Shown: positions 22,188 through 30,717, counted from the stretch's first letter. The stretch is 64,000 nucleotides of DNA from Nocardioides malaquae (GCF_015070385.1 NZ_JADCSA010000005.1:1-64000); one strand, 5' to 3'. Notes: generated by a model not told the origin, from the letters alone. Translations and numbers: made by a program.

Positions 22188-22261
22188 CGGGCTGTAGCGC
22201 AGCTTGGTAGCGCACCTGACTGGGGGTCAGGGGGTCGCAGGTTCAAATCCTGTCAGCCCGA
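22188..22261 (+). tRNA. tRNA-Pro (anticodon GGG); island integration target
   Basis: A full cloverleaf can be folded: acceptor CGGGCTG with CAGCCCG and discriminator A, D-arm GCGC/GCGC, anticodon stem CCTGA/TCAGG with loop CTGGGGG (anticodon GGG), and T-arm GCAGG/CCTGT with TTCAAAT. CCA is not encoded. The 3' half from 22231 is repeated at 46773, marking this gene as the attachment site of the island that starts here. Confidence 0.95.
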
Positions 22262-22304
22262 CAAATTTCAGGCTCGGAGATCGTCGATCTCCGGGCCTGA
22301 AAGC
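22231..22304. repeat. attL: tRNA 3' end plus terminator, left copy
   Basis: 33 bases (22231-22263) are identical to 46773-46805. Near-identity then continues through the terminator hairpin to 22304, with only four differences, one of them an indel. The identical core runs from the base of the T-arm to just past the discriminator, a common tyrosine-integrase target. Confidence 0.9.
22266..22303 (+). terminator. Terminator downstream of tRNA-Pro
   Basis: A GC-rich hairpin: CAGGCTCGGAGATC pairs with GATCTCCGGGCCTG (one T-G wobble), flanked by TTT and AAA. It lies 5 nt after the tRNA and is part of the att repeat, so each recombination product should retain a terminator. Confidence 0.75.
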
Positions 22305-22320
22305 GTTAGAGATTTGATCT

Positions 22321-22340
22321 ACCCTCCACAAACCCTCCAC
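22321..22340. repeat. Candidate integrase arm-type sites, left end
   Basis: ACCCTCCAC occurs twice (22321-22329 and 22332-22340) with an 11-bp period, one helical turn. A similar doublet lies at 46623-46643 just inside the right end. Such paired repeats inside both ends fit arm-type binding sites of a tyrosine integrase. This is an inference. Confidence 0.4.
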
Positions 22341-22443
22341 TTTGGGTCGCGATCCGTCGCGAAATCCGCGCTGCTGCGAGCCGGGATCCCGTCGTCTCCG
22401 AAGCCCTCCCAGCCACCCGGGAGCACCGGGACACCTGGTGGCC

Positions 22444-22674
22444 ATGGACACCTCGTCGAGCCCCCTGATGGGCCTGGAACCCCTGCTGAGCACCACCGAG
22501 GTCGCCGACTACCTCGGCGTCCCGGTCAAGACGATCTACGAGTGGCGCACCCACGGTCACGGGCCCTGCGCGGTCCGGGTGGGGCGCCACCTGAAGTTCG
22601 CCGTCTCCGACGTCCAGGCGTGGGTCGCCCAGCACCGCGAGCCGCAACCGGGACATACCACCCAGCTGGGGTGA
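22444..22674 (+). CDS. Excisionase-like helix-turn-helix protein
   Basis: A 76-aa MerR-like winged-helix protein of the excisionase/AlpA type. STTEVADYLGVPVKTIYEWR (about 16-35) forms the helix-turn-helix, and VRVGRHLKFAVSDVQAWV (about 44-61) is the wing plus the residue pattern typical of the family. It probably acts as a recombination directionality factor and/or repressor for the integrase that starts 6 nt downstream. ATG 22444 is used; ATG 22468 is an alternative. Confidence 0.82.
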   Translation: MDTSSSPLMGLEPLLSTTEVADYLGVPVKTIYEWRTHGHGPCAVRVGRHLKFAVSDVQAWVAQHREPQPGHTTQLG

Positions 22675-22680
22675 GCTGAG

Positions 22681-23895
22681 ATGGCTCGACCTAGGACCCC
22701 GGTGGGCACCTTCGGCCGGATCGAGTTCAGCACGCTCAATGGTCAGGTCCGCGCCCGCACCCGGTTCCGGGACGTGGATGGTCAGCTGCGCCGGATCGAA
22801 GCCTCCGGCGGCTCACGGATCGCCGCCGAGCACGAGCTCAAGCGCCGGATCGCGAAGCGGGTCGACTTCTCCCCAGGGACTGGTGAGCTGACCCCGAGCT
22901 CCTCGTTCGGGCAGCTCGTCGAGGTCTGGCTCGCCGACCTGGACCTGGAGGGAAGACTCGCCCCCAGCACCAGAGAGCTGTACGAGCGCGACATGCGCCA
23001 GATCGTGCTGCCGGCCTTCGAGCACCTTCTGCTGCGGGAGATCTCGGTGCGCAAGGTCGACCAGTTCCTCAAGACGCTGGGCTCCACGAGGAGCTACGCG
23101 ATGGCCAAGCACGCACGGACCGTGCTGAGCCTCGCCCTGGGTCTTGCCGTGCGCTACGACGCGATGCGCGAGAACCCGGTCAGGGAGACAGCCCGGCTGC
23201 GCAGGCCACCGTCACCGACTCTGTCCCTGACCGTGGACGAGGTCGAGGCCATCCGGCGAGCGGTCCGCGGCTGGCGCCGCGGCTCGGGTCTGTCCGGGCC
23301 GCGACCAGACGGGCAGCTGGAACAGATCATCGAGGTGATGCTGGGGACCTCCGCCCGCATCGGGGAGGTGCTGGCCGTGCGCAAGTGCGACGTCGACGTC
23401 ACCGTCACCCCGGCCACGGTGCGGCTCTGCGGCACGATCGTCTCGCCGAAGGGCAAGCCCACCCACCGTCAGTCCAAGGCCAAGACGGCCTCGTCCACCA
23501 GGACGGTGTCCGTGCCGACCTTCGCCGGCGCGGTGCTGCGGCAGCGGCTGGTCCTCCTGGCTAACGAGGAACCGGAGCACCTGATCTTCTTCAGCCGCAA
23601 CCACACGCCGTTGACCACCAACAACGTGAGACCACAGCTCCGCACCATCCTGGAGCAGGCCGGCATCGAAGGTGTCACGCCGCACGCCTTCCGCCGCACG
23701 GTCGCCACCACGCTGGACCGAGCCGCCGGCGCAGACCTCGCGGCGGAGATGCTCGGCCACACCTCCTCGGAGATCACCCGCAAGCACTACATCCAGCCCG
23801 AAGAGCAGGTGGACCCACGGACCGCCGACATCCTCGAGGCGCTGGCCCCGCGAACGGACCCCGAGGACGCGTACGACTCACCACCGGACGAATGA
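22681..23895 (+). CDS. int: Tyrosine-type site-specific integrase
   Basis: A 404-aa phage/ICE integrase, larger than XerD because of an N-terminal arm-binding domain (about 1-65) followed by the core-binding domain (about 70-160). The catalytic domain shows Arg in GTSARIGEVLAV (near 225), HAFRR (His near 334), GHTSSEITRKHY with the nucleophilic Tyr near 370. Adjacent to the tRNA-Pro attachment site, it is the recombinase that inserted the island. It converges on the next gene. Confidence 0.93.
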   Translation: MARPRTPVGTFGRIEFSTLNGQVRARTRFRDVDGQLRRIEASGGSRIAAEHELKRRIAKRVDFSPGTGELTPSSSFGQLVEVWLADLDLEGRLAPSTRELYERDMRQIVLPAFEHLLLREISVRKVDQFLKTLGSTRSYAMAKHARTVLSLALGLAVRYDAMRENPVRETARLRRPPSPTLSLTVDEVEAIRRAVRGWRRGSGLSGPRPDGQLEQIIEVMLGTSARIGEVLAVRKCDVDVTVTPATVRLCGTIVSPKGKPTHRQSKAKTASSTRTVSVPTFAGAVLRQRLVLLANEEPEHLIFFSRNHTPLTTNNVRPQLRTILEQAGIEGVTPHAFRRTVATTLDRAAGADLAAEMLGHTSSEITRKHYIQPEEQVDPRTADILEALAPRTDPEDAYDSPPDE

Positions 23896-23940
23896 ACCAG
23901 GTCAACCCACGGGCGTCGGCCAGGTCGGACACCGACACGT

Positions 23941-25086
23941 TCACAATCCCAGCCGGTGTTGGTACCTCGGGGACTGGTGCACGAGGGTGGCGTGCAACTC
24001 CGCACGGCTCCTGATGCTGTCAGCTGTCCGACTCTGAAGCGGCGCGGGCTGCGCCGGCGCGGTGGTGATCTGCAGCCGAGAGCGGATCAGGTCAAGGATG
24101 GACTCCCGTTGGAGGTCCGACGCCGGGCGGTACCGCAGCGCCCTTCCCGGGTCAGCGTCCTCATCCACCTCGAGCGTGGGCCTGGGCACCCGGACGAGGT
24201 ACGCGCGCCGCCTCAGGCCCTCCTCCACGACCTCGGCCACGCGGGCATCCACCCGGGCGAAGAGCAGGTCGAATCCGTGCAGCACCCGAGGGTCGACCGC
24301 AGCCGGGGACTGGGTGACGGACCGAAGACGGGAAACCGCGTGGGCGCCTTCGGCCGCAGCCAGGTCGCCTCGGCCGACCCGTCCGCCGAGGCCGCCCACC
24401 AACTGTTGCACCGCTTCGTAGGCACGCTCTCGGGCCAGCCACGTGGCGTGCAGCTCAGGGGCTGCCACGGCCGCGAACGAAGCGAGATCTGCGGAGAGCA
24501 GCCGTTGGGAGTCCGCCACGAGTCGCAGGTTGAGGACTGAGGGGAAGGTCCTGAGGCGCACCATCAGGTTGTGCTCAGCCTGCAGCACCCCGAGGAGCCC
24601 GGGCCGGGCGGGACCTCGGATGGTCTTCACCGGCGGCTGCCAGCCCTGGATCTCCACGGCGTAGTTGGGCGGCTCGAGACTCGCATCAAGGGCGCATGCC
24701 AACGCGGCCCATCCCAGTCGGTCCGCCCCGGCGAGCCGCTCCCACCCCGGGATCAGCTCGTAGCGCTGGTCCAGGACCACCAGGGCACGCGCGACGGCGG
24801 CCACGTCGGCCACCACGGCCCGGCACTGGTCAGCGTCGAGGCGGGCGTGGCTGATCCCGGTGGCGAAGTCGTGTTCGCCAAGAGCGGCGGCCTTGGCCGC
24901 CCGTCGCCACAGTTCCACCAGCGGCATGTCCGCAGGGGTGGTCAGCTCCTCCAGCGTCGGCAATGCGGTGCGGGAGGCGCTCAGCGTGTCCGCCAGCGCG
25001 CCACTGAGTGCAATCAAGGCGCTGTGATCGAGATCCGCTGGGCGGAACGGATCTGCTGGGGCCCTAAGAAGATGGCTGATCGACAC
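23941..25086 (-). CDS. Unrecognised conserved-looking protein of the island
   Basis: A 381-aa soluble, Ala/Leu/Arg-rich, largely helical protein; I do not recognise the family. No membrane segment, P-loop or Cys cluster is visible. The N-terminal half is acidic-helical and the C-terminal half has DEDADPGRALRYRP and a Gln/Ala-rich tail. The frame is open to 25164; GTG 25086 is chosen because AGAAGG lies upstream and the longer form would overlap the divergent relaxase remnant. Its position between integrase and relaxase suggests a plasmid/ICE maintenance or transfer role, but that is context only. Confidence 0.6.
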   Translation of the reverse strand: MSISHLLRAPADPFRPADLDHSALIALSGALADTLSASRTALPTLEELTTPADMPLVELWRRAAKAAALGEHDFATGISHARLDADQCRAVVADVAAVARALVVLDQRYELIPGWERLAGADRLGWAALACALDASLEPPNYAVEIQGWQPPVKTIRGPARPGLLGVLQAEHNLMVRLRTFPSVLNLRLVADSQRLLSADLASFAAVAAPELHATWLARERAYEAVQQLVGGLGGRVGRGDLAAAEGAHAVSRLRSVTQSPAAVDPRVLHGFDLLFARVDARVAEVVEEGLRRRAYLVRVPRPTLEVDEDADPGRALRYRPASDLQRESILDLIRSRLQITTAPAQPAPLQSRTADSIRSRAELHATLVHQSPRYQHRLGL

Positions 25087-25166
25087 AGGGCTGAGCCTTC
25101 TCGTCCGATGAGCTGCTCGCCGCCGAAGATCGGATCCTGCACCGATCGCAGGACACCAGTGCACCT

Positions 25167-27176
25167 GTGCTTGACCTCGACGTCATCCAGAAGGTCACCC
25201 GCAGGGAGGAGCGTCTGAACGCCCTCAGTAGGGATCAGGTCGAGGTCCTGGCTCGGCTGGCTGTGTCTGGACGTCGGGTCGACCTTCTGATCGGGCCGGC
25301 GGGCGCGGGGAAGACCACGGCGATGCGTGTCTTGCATCGGGCCTGGACTGACCAGCACGGGCACGGCACGGTTGTGGGCCTGGCCCCGAGTGCTGCCGCC
25401 GCTCAAGTGTTGGCCGAGGACCTCGGGATTCAGTGCGAGAACACCGCCAAGTGGCTGCACGAGCACGACGCCGGTCGGGCGAGGTTCTGCGCTGGGCAAC
25501 TGGTGATCCTCGACGAGGCGACCTTGGCCGGCACGCTCACCGTGGACCGGCTCACCTCGCTCGTCGCCGACGCCGGGGCGAAGGTGCTGCTCGTCGGGGA
25601 CTGGGCTCAGCTGCAGTCGGTTGAGGCTGGCGGGGCGTTCACGCTCCTTGCTTCGGTCCGCGCCGACACCCCGGAACTGACCGAGGTCCATCGGTTCACG
25701 AACGAGTGGGAGAAGGCCGCGTCCCTCAATCTGCGCTTTGGGCGCACCGAAGTGATCGGGAGGTATCTCGAGCACGACCGTGTCCGCGGCGGGACGACCG
25801 CAGAGATGATCGATGCCGCCTACGCGTCCTGGCGGGCTGACGTCTCACGGGGGCTGGACAGCGTGCTCATCACGGAGTCGACGCAGTCGGTGACTGAGCT
25901 CAACCAGCGTGCCCGGGCCGAACGCCTCCTGGACGGCGACACTGTCGCCGGCGCTGAGGTGAATCTCGTCGATGGCACGAGCGCGTCCGAGGGCGACATC
26001 GTCATCACCCGGCGAAATGAACGGCGTCTCCAGACCGGAAGCGGGAGCTGGGTGTGCAACGGCGACCGATGGATCGTGCAGCGCGTCCTCACGGACGGCT
26101 CCATCTGCGTCCGCCGCCTCGGGCACGGCGGGGGAGAGGTGGACCTTCCCGCGGCGTACGTTGCGGAACGCGTCGATCTGGGTTACGCCGTCACTGCGCA
26201 CCGCGCTCAGGGCATCACCATCGATACCTCCCACGTCGTGGTGACGAGCACGACGACCCGCGAAAACCTCTACGTCTCGATGACTCGCGGCCGGCGCTCC
26301 AACATCGCCTACGTCGCGCTCGACAAGCCCGACGACAGTCATTCCACCCCGGAGCCCAACGGGATCACTGCCAGCACCGTGCTCTTCGGTGTCCTCAAGC
26401 ACTCCGGTGCCGAACTCTCGGCACACCAGACAATCGAGGCAGAACAGGCGCGATGGTCATCGATCGCGCAGCTCGGTGCGGAGTACGAAACCATCGCAGC
26501 CGTCGCGCAACAGGAGCGTTGGACAGGCCTGCTGAGGAACTCTGGGTTAACAGAGGATCAAATGGAACGGATCCTCGATTCCGACTCGTTCGGACCTCTG
26601 ACCGCCGAACTCCGCCGCGCCGAGGCCGGTCGCCACGACCTCACCCGCCTCATGTCCGACCTCATCATCCGCCGCTCGCTCGAGGATGCTGACGACGTCG
26701 GCGCCGTCCTGATCAGCCGACTCCACCACGTCACAGCAAGCGCAAAGCGTGACAGTCGGCGTGTGGAGCCGAAGCTCATCGCGGGTCTGATTCCACTGGC
26801 CGTCGGGCCCATGGGCGAGGAGATGGCGACCGCACTTCAGGAGCGTCAAGAGCTCATCGAGTCACGTGCCATGGTCTTGGCCGCAGCTGCGGTCGAGAAG
26901 GACGAGCCCTGGCTCAGCCAGATGGGAGGCAGACCGATGGACGCCAACGAGCGGAAGGCATGGCTGCGGGCGGTGCAGACGGTCGCGGCCTACCGGGACC
27001 GCTACAACGTTGACGCTGACACCGCGCTTGGAGGTGAAGCTGGGACGGACGCACAGAAGCTGGACCGGGCTCGGGCCCGGCAGGCGGTCCGGAGGGCCCA
27101 AGAGGTTGCTGCCAATGACCTCCACGATCAACCGCTGCGAGCGCCGGCTTTGGGGGCTGCGCTGACGATGAAGTAG
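25167..27176 (+). pseudogene. MobF-type relaxase remnant: helicase part without the relaxase domain
   Basis: A 669-aa reading frame with a TraI/TrwC-like superfamily-1 helicase: Walker A GPAGAGKTT at 43-51, Walker B LDEAT near 114, motif near GDWAQLQSVEAGG, and the UvrD-like AVTAHRAQGITID near 340. Complete MobF relaxases carry about 300-400 N-terminal residues with paired tyrosines and a 3-His metal site before this; they are absent. In the same frame, upstream of GTG 25167, relaxase-like sequence (DELLAAEDRIL) continues back to about 25107, then a TGA at 25092-25094 ends it. The gene therefore looks 5'-truncated; it could still express a helicase fragment. Confidence 0.8.
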
Positions 27177-27291
27177 CCAACCGGTGCACAGGGGACCTGG
27201 AGAGCGACTTGTCCACAGGTACGGACGATGGCCGCGCGCGATCGGAGGAACGTGTGTACCAAGACAGTAAGCCGACCCAACGGAGACGACA

Positions 27292-27663
27292 ATGCTTACT
27301 GCCCTGTGGAACGTCAGTGCCGCCATTCGCGGTTACCTGCGTCTGTACATGCCCACCAACGTCGTCCTGAACCTGCTTCGTAGGCCGCCTGCGCTGAAGT
27401 GGGCCATCCCCGTCTCGCTCGCGGCAGCGGCGGCGTACCTGTTCACCATGAGCCTTTGCGCGACCATGGTCGAACGCGGCGCTCCGGGCTTCCTCAACGT
27501 CATGGTTCTCGTGTTCTTCTGGAACGCCGTGAAGTTCGCCTGGACCGCTCTCCTCGCGCCAGTCTGGATCGTCCACGGTGCCGTGGGAGCACGGCGAGAG
27601 GGGGAGTGCCTCGTTGTACGCGGGCAGTCGGAACATGCGGTCGCGGAGGCGAGTTGTAGCTAG
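27292..27663 (+). CDS. Small membrane protein, unknown function
   Basis: A 123-aa protein with two likely membrane segments: about 37-57 (WAIPVSLAAAAAYLFTMSL) and about 67-92 (FLNVMVLVFFWNAVKFAW). It ends in a charged, Cys-containing tail. ATG 27292 has GGAGACGAC 5 nt upstream, a good ribosome site. It follows the relaxase remnant after a 115-nt gap that includes a DnaA-box-like TTGTCCACAGG (27209-27219). Similar small membrane proteins often follow relaxase genes in actinobacterial elements; no function is known to me. Confidence 0.65.
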   Translation: MLTALWNVSAAIRGYLRLYMPTNVVLNLLRRPPALKWAIPVSLAAAAAYLFTMSLCATMVERGAPGFLNVMVLVFFWNAVKFAWTALLAPVWIVHGAVGARREGECLVVRGQSEHAVAEASCS

Positions 27664-28171
27664 GCGGCGGCTAAGTCCGAGAGGGGCAATGCGTGCGCAG
27701 GACGACGCCGCTGAGCGACGACTTGAAGCATCCAGGGAGATCGGCGCCCCACCTGGTCGGGGGAATTCGGTAAGGCGCTGAAGGGCGGGGCCCACCGGCA
27801 CTTGTCCGGCCAACCCAAGTCTGAATCTATGCCTGTGCCCTTCTGGCGCCCCCGGCTGCCGGGATGACTCGCGCTCTCCTCGTTGAGTGGTGAGTCGCAG
27901 ATGACGTTGATGAAGTCTCGCCTCGCGTCCCCCATTGCCCCACCCGGTTCACCCGACCGGGTGGGGCAATGCCCTTCCGTCAAGGGTCGACTGCCGGCGC
28001 CTTGCTTGGGTGGTCAGCAGGATCCCCACATGCCCGCGGCCGTCGTCCTTCGCCTGACGCTCCGCCTCGCTGTGAAGGCGCCTCGGCTCGGCGGGAGAGC
28101 GTTCTCCTGGCGGAGGTGACCGCGACTGGGCGGCGCTAGCTGCACGTGCTCGATCGCGGGCCAGGCGGGTG
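27664..28171. other. Gene-free stretch between the transfer remnant and the cadmium module
   Basis: About 500 nt in which I see no credible gene: the short open frames lack ribosome sites and recognisable residues. The only structured item is the strong hairpin at 27933-27971. It probably marks the junction between two differently acquired segments of the island. Confidence 0.6.
27933..27971. terminator. Perfect 15-bp hairpin, probable terminator
   Basis: CATTGCCCCACCCGG (27933-27947) pairs perfectly with CCGGGTGGGGCAATG (27957-27971) around a 9-nt loop. There is no T-run on either side, so it may be an actinobacterial I-shaped terminator for the genes on the left and for cadD on the right. 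Confidence 0.6.
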
Positions 28172-28765
28172 TCAGAGCCCGAAGGCTCCGCCGGTATAGA
28201 GGATGACCAGGCCCAGGCCGATGAGGACGATCGGAAACAGGATGTGCTCCCAGCGTTCCAGGACTTCGTCGATTCCGGGTCGGGTGGCGACGAACCTCGC
28301 TGCGACCACCAAGGCGGCGACGAGGACGAGGAAGACGACGCAGTAGGCGGCTGTCGCGGCGGGACCCACGCTCAAGAAGACGGGGACGTAGACGCCGATG
28401 TTGTCGCCGCCGTTGGCGAAGGTGACGGCGGCGACGGTCCACACTGCGACGGCCTTGCCGGCGACCTTGGCGCCGTCGTCGTCATCATCGTCGCGCCATG
28501 CCTGCCACGCGGCCCAGAGGCCGAGGACGAGCGGGACGAGACCGAAGTAGGGGATCGCGGCCTCGGGCAGGAAGGCGCCGGCGCCGAGCGACACGAGCAC
28601 GGCCGCGACGAGGATGCCGGCGAACCCCACGTACTGCCCGGCCAGGATGCGCGACGTGGTTCCGGGCCGTCCAGCTCCTCGGGCGAAGAACAGCGACAGC
28701 ACGATGATGTCGTCGATGTTGGTGGCGATGAACAGGCCGATGGCCTGCGCCGCGGAGGTCAGCAT
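28172..28765 (-). CDS. cadD: Cadmium resistance transporter CadD family
   Basis: A 197-aa membrane protein with five to six hydrophobic segments. The family hallmarks are the first helix with ATNIDDIIVLSLFFARG and the middle helix with VTFANGGDNIGVYVPVF, where paired acidic residues lie in the membrane. CadD proteins give cadmium resistance by efflux. The stretch DDDDDD near residue 107 is a cytoplasmic acidic loop. ATG 28765 overlaps the cmtR stop, so regulator and transporter form one transcript. Confidence 0.88.
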   Translation of the reverse strand: MLTSAAQAIGLFIATNIDDIIVLSLFFARGAGRPGTTSRILAGQYVGFAGILVAAVLVSLGAGAFLPEAAIPYFGLVPLVLGLWAAWQAWRDDDDDDGAKVAGKAVAVWTVAAVTFANGGDNIGVYVPVFLSVGPAATAAYCVVFLVLVAALVVAARFVATRPGIDEVLERWEHILFPIVLIGLGLVILYTGGAFGL

Positions 28766-29124
28766 CAGGCGTCGACTCCTTGGGTGCCACACCCGGGCAG
28801 GACGCATTCCTGGTCGATGCAGGGTGCGCTCTCGTCGACGGCGAGGGTGACGTCGATGAGCGCGGTGAGAGCCCGGGTGAGGTGCGGGTCAGCGACGGCG
28901 TAGCGCGTGTGTCGCCCTTCGGGTTCGGCCACGACGATGCCGCAGTCGCGCAGGCACGCCAGGTGGTTCGACACATTGGACCGGGTCAGGTCCAGGTCGC
29001 GGGCGAGGTCGCCGGGATAGGCAGGGCCCTCCAGCAAAGCCATGAGCAGGCGAGAGCGTGTGGGGTCAGCCATCGCCCGGCCCAATCTGTTCATCACGTC
29101 AAGACGGTCAGCAATGGTCAGCAT
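28765..29124 (-). CDS. cmtR: Cadmium/lead-sensing ArsR-SmtB repressor CmtR
   Basis: A 119-aa ArsR-family regulator closely resembling mycobacterial CmtR: GRAMADPTRSRLLMALLEG, the recognition helix LTRSNVSNHLACLRDCG with the two metal-ligand cysteines, EGRHTRYA, and a C-terminal cysteine segment (APCIDQEC) supplying the third ligand. CmtR binds Cd(II) or Pb(II) and leaves its operator. ATG 29124 gives the conserved length; the frame extends upstream to 29241 but that part is not family-like. It probably represses itself and cadD. Confidence 0.9.
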   Translation of the reverse strand: MLTIADRLDVMNRLGRAMADPTRSRLLMALLEGPAYPGDLARDLDLTRSNVSNHLACLRDCGIVVAEPEGRHTRYAVADPHLTRALTALIDVTLAVDESAPCIDQECVLPGCGTQGVDA

Positions 29125-29125
29125 G

Positions 29126-29152
29126 TGCTGAACAGTACAGCATGCGCTGAAC
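29126..29152. promoter_or_regulatory. Candidate CmtR operator
   Basis: The inverted repeat TGCTG-AACAGTA-CAGCA (29126-29142) lies directly before the cmtR start, and GCTGAAC is repeated at 29127 and 29146, 19 bp apart. The AT-rich composition differs from the surroundings. It is the natural autoregulatory site for cmtR-cadD; no binding data exist. Confidence 0.55.
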
Positions 29153-29422
29153 ATTGAATTGCATCGTGCGCGCGATCGCTGTTGGAGTCTGCGAGCCCGC
29201 CTTCGGCCTCCTGCTCGAGCCGAAGTCGGGATTCCGTCCATGTCGGGGTCGAGCCTTCTGGTTGCCGTCAGAACGAGCCCGGGGTTGGCTGACCATTTTG
29301 GTCAGGCCCGTTCGTCTGGCATGCCCCCGCTCCCGCTGCTCGCCGTTCGCCTGCACGTCCGTGTCCGGACCGGCGGAGAGCACGCCCCCGTGTGGGGGGC
29401 TACATCGCAGGGATCTGCGCGC

Positions 29423-30058
29423 TCACAGGAGGGTCGACCAGTAGTCCCAGAACCGGATGCCGATCAGCACCAGCACCGTCGCGTACGTGGCAAGCATGGC
29501 GGGTGCAGCCCACGCGATCAGCGTTTGGGTGGATCTGCTGGAGGCGGCTCGGACGCCGAAGGCGCCGCTTCCCAGGTTGCGTAGCGTCACGCTGATGAAG
29601 GTCGGGATGACGACGGCCCACACCACCATGCAATACGGGCACAGGGCGCCGATGCGATACAGACTCTGAAAGGCCAACCACGCGACGAAGGCGATGCCGA
29701 AAGTAACGCCCGCTTGTAGGCCGAGCCAGTACCACCGGGCGAACGTGGCTCCGGCGAGGATGGCTGCGCCGGTGGCGGCGACGACCGGGAAGGTTGCCAC
29801 CCCGATGAGCGGGTTCGGGAAGCCGAATACTTCTGCTTGGTCGGTGGTCATGACGGAGCCGCAGCTCAGGACGGGGTTGATGCTGCAGCTCGGCACGTAG
29901 GTGGGGTCGCCGAGCAGCACGATCTTCTCCACCATGAGCGTGCCGGCCGCGAGCAGGCCGATCATCCCGCCGACCAGCAGCCACCAGGCAAGTGACCGGT
30001 CAGCCCTCCATGGCGACCGGACGCTGGCACTAGGGGTGCGGTCGTCGAGTGCCGTCAC
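29423..30058 (-). CDS. Vitamin K epoxide reductase (VKOR) family protein
   Basis: A 211-aa membrane protein with four to five helices. It has the VKOR loop cysteine pair (CSINPVLSCG, about 59-68) and the active-site CPYC in ALCPYCMVVW near 138-141. Bacterial VKOR replaces DsbB: it reoxidises DsbA and passes electrons to menaquinone. The partner DsbA-like gene lies immediately upstream with a GTGA overlap, making a complete disulfide-forming pair. A 260-nt gap without genes separates it from cmtR. Confidence 0.9.
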   Translation of the reverse strand: MTALDDRTPSASVRSPWRADRSLAWWLLVGGMIGLLAAGTLMVEKIVLLGDPTYVPSCSINPVLSCGSVMTTDQAEVFGFPNPLIGVATFPVVAATGAAILAGATFARWYWLGLQAGVTFGIAFVAWLAFQSLYRIGALCPYCMVVWAVVIPTFISVTLRNLGSGAFGVRAASSRSTQTLIAWAAPAMLATYATVLVLIGIRFWDYWSTLL

Positions 30059-30717
30059 CGACCCAGCGCCTCGTCGAGGGCAGTGTGGAAGTCGTCGGCG
30101 CTCTGCGGCTCAAGGAGCTTGCCGTCGACATAGAAGGTGGGGGTTCCCTGGACTCCGAGCTTTAGGCCGTCCTCGACGTCCTTCTGAATGCGCTGAGCGA
30201 CCTGCTCGGATGCGTAGTCAGCGTCGAACTGGTCCATGTCCAGGCCGAGCTCCTCGGCGTATCCGCGGAAGACCTCATCCTTCGGGGTTTGCTGTTCTCC
30301 CCAACCCGACTGGGTCTCGTACATCATCTGATACATCTCTTCGAACCTCCCCTGACGTGCCGCCGACTCGACGGCACGGGCGGCGCGTTCGGCGTTGAAG
30401 TGGCCCGGCAAGGGGAAGTAGCGGGCCACGAAGGTGACCTCACCGTCGTACTTCTCGCGCAACTCCTCGATGATGGGGAAGGCCGCTCCGCAGGCCTCAC
30501 ATTCAAAGTCGAGGAACTCGACGACCGTGACCTCGCTGCTGCCCTCCTCTCCGATGACCCGACTGTCGTCCCGGACGAGGGCAGAGTCCCCGCTGGACGT
30601 CTCCACGGCCGCCGCGGGTCCATCATCAGAGCCGGTTCTGGCCACGAGCAGAAATATCACTACAACCATCGCGATCACAGCGGTGATCGCGATGGAAGCC
30701 TTCGTCTGGTTGCGCAC
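30055..30717 (-). CDS. DsbA-like membrane-anchored thiol oxidase
   Basis: A 220-aa thioredoxin-fold protein. One N-terminal anchor (about 7-27) is followed by the DsbA/DSBA-like domain with FECEAC (CXXC CEAC near 77-80) and cis-Pro GTPTFYVDGK near 190. It introduces disulfides outside the membrane with the VKOR protein. GTG 30717 has GAGGAGGT 7 nt upstream and removes the spurious extension to 30771. A 13-bp inverted repeat lies in the anchor codons. A TACTA-N7-TAGTA site lies 44 nt upstream. Confidence 0.9.
   Translation of the reverse strand: MRNQTKASIAITAVIAMVVVIFLLVARTGSDDGPAAAVETSSGDSALVRDDSRVIGEEGSSEVTVVEFLDFECEACGAAFPIIEELREKYDGEVTFVARYFPLPGHFNAERAARAVESAARQGRFEEMYQMMYETQSGWGEQQTPKDEVFRGYAEELGLDMDQFDADYASEQVAQRIQKDVEDGLKLGVQGTPTFYVDGKLLEPQSADDFHTALDEALGR

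Noticed and set aside
27209..27219. DnaA-box-like TTGTCCACAGG, possible replication origin of the element
   Set aside because: A single box without repeats or a replication gene is not enough to call an origin.
27883..28119. 78-aa plus-strand frame in the gene-free stretch
   Set aside because: Crosses the perfect hairpin, has no ribosome site and no recognisable residues.
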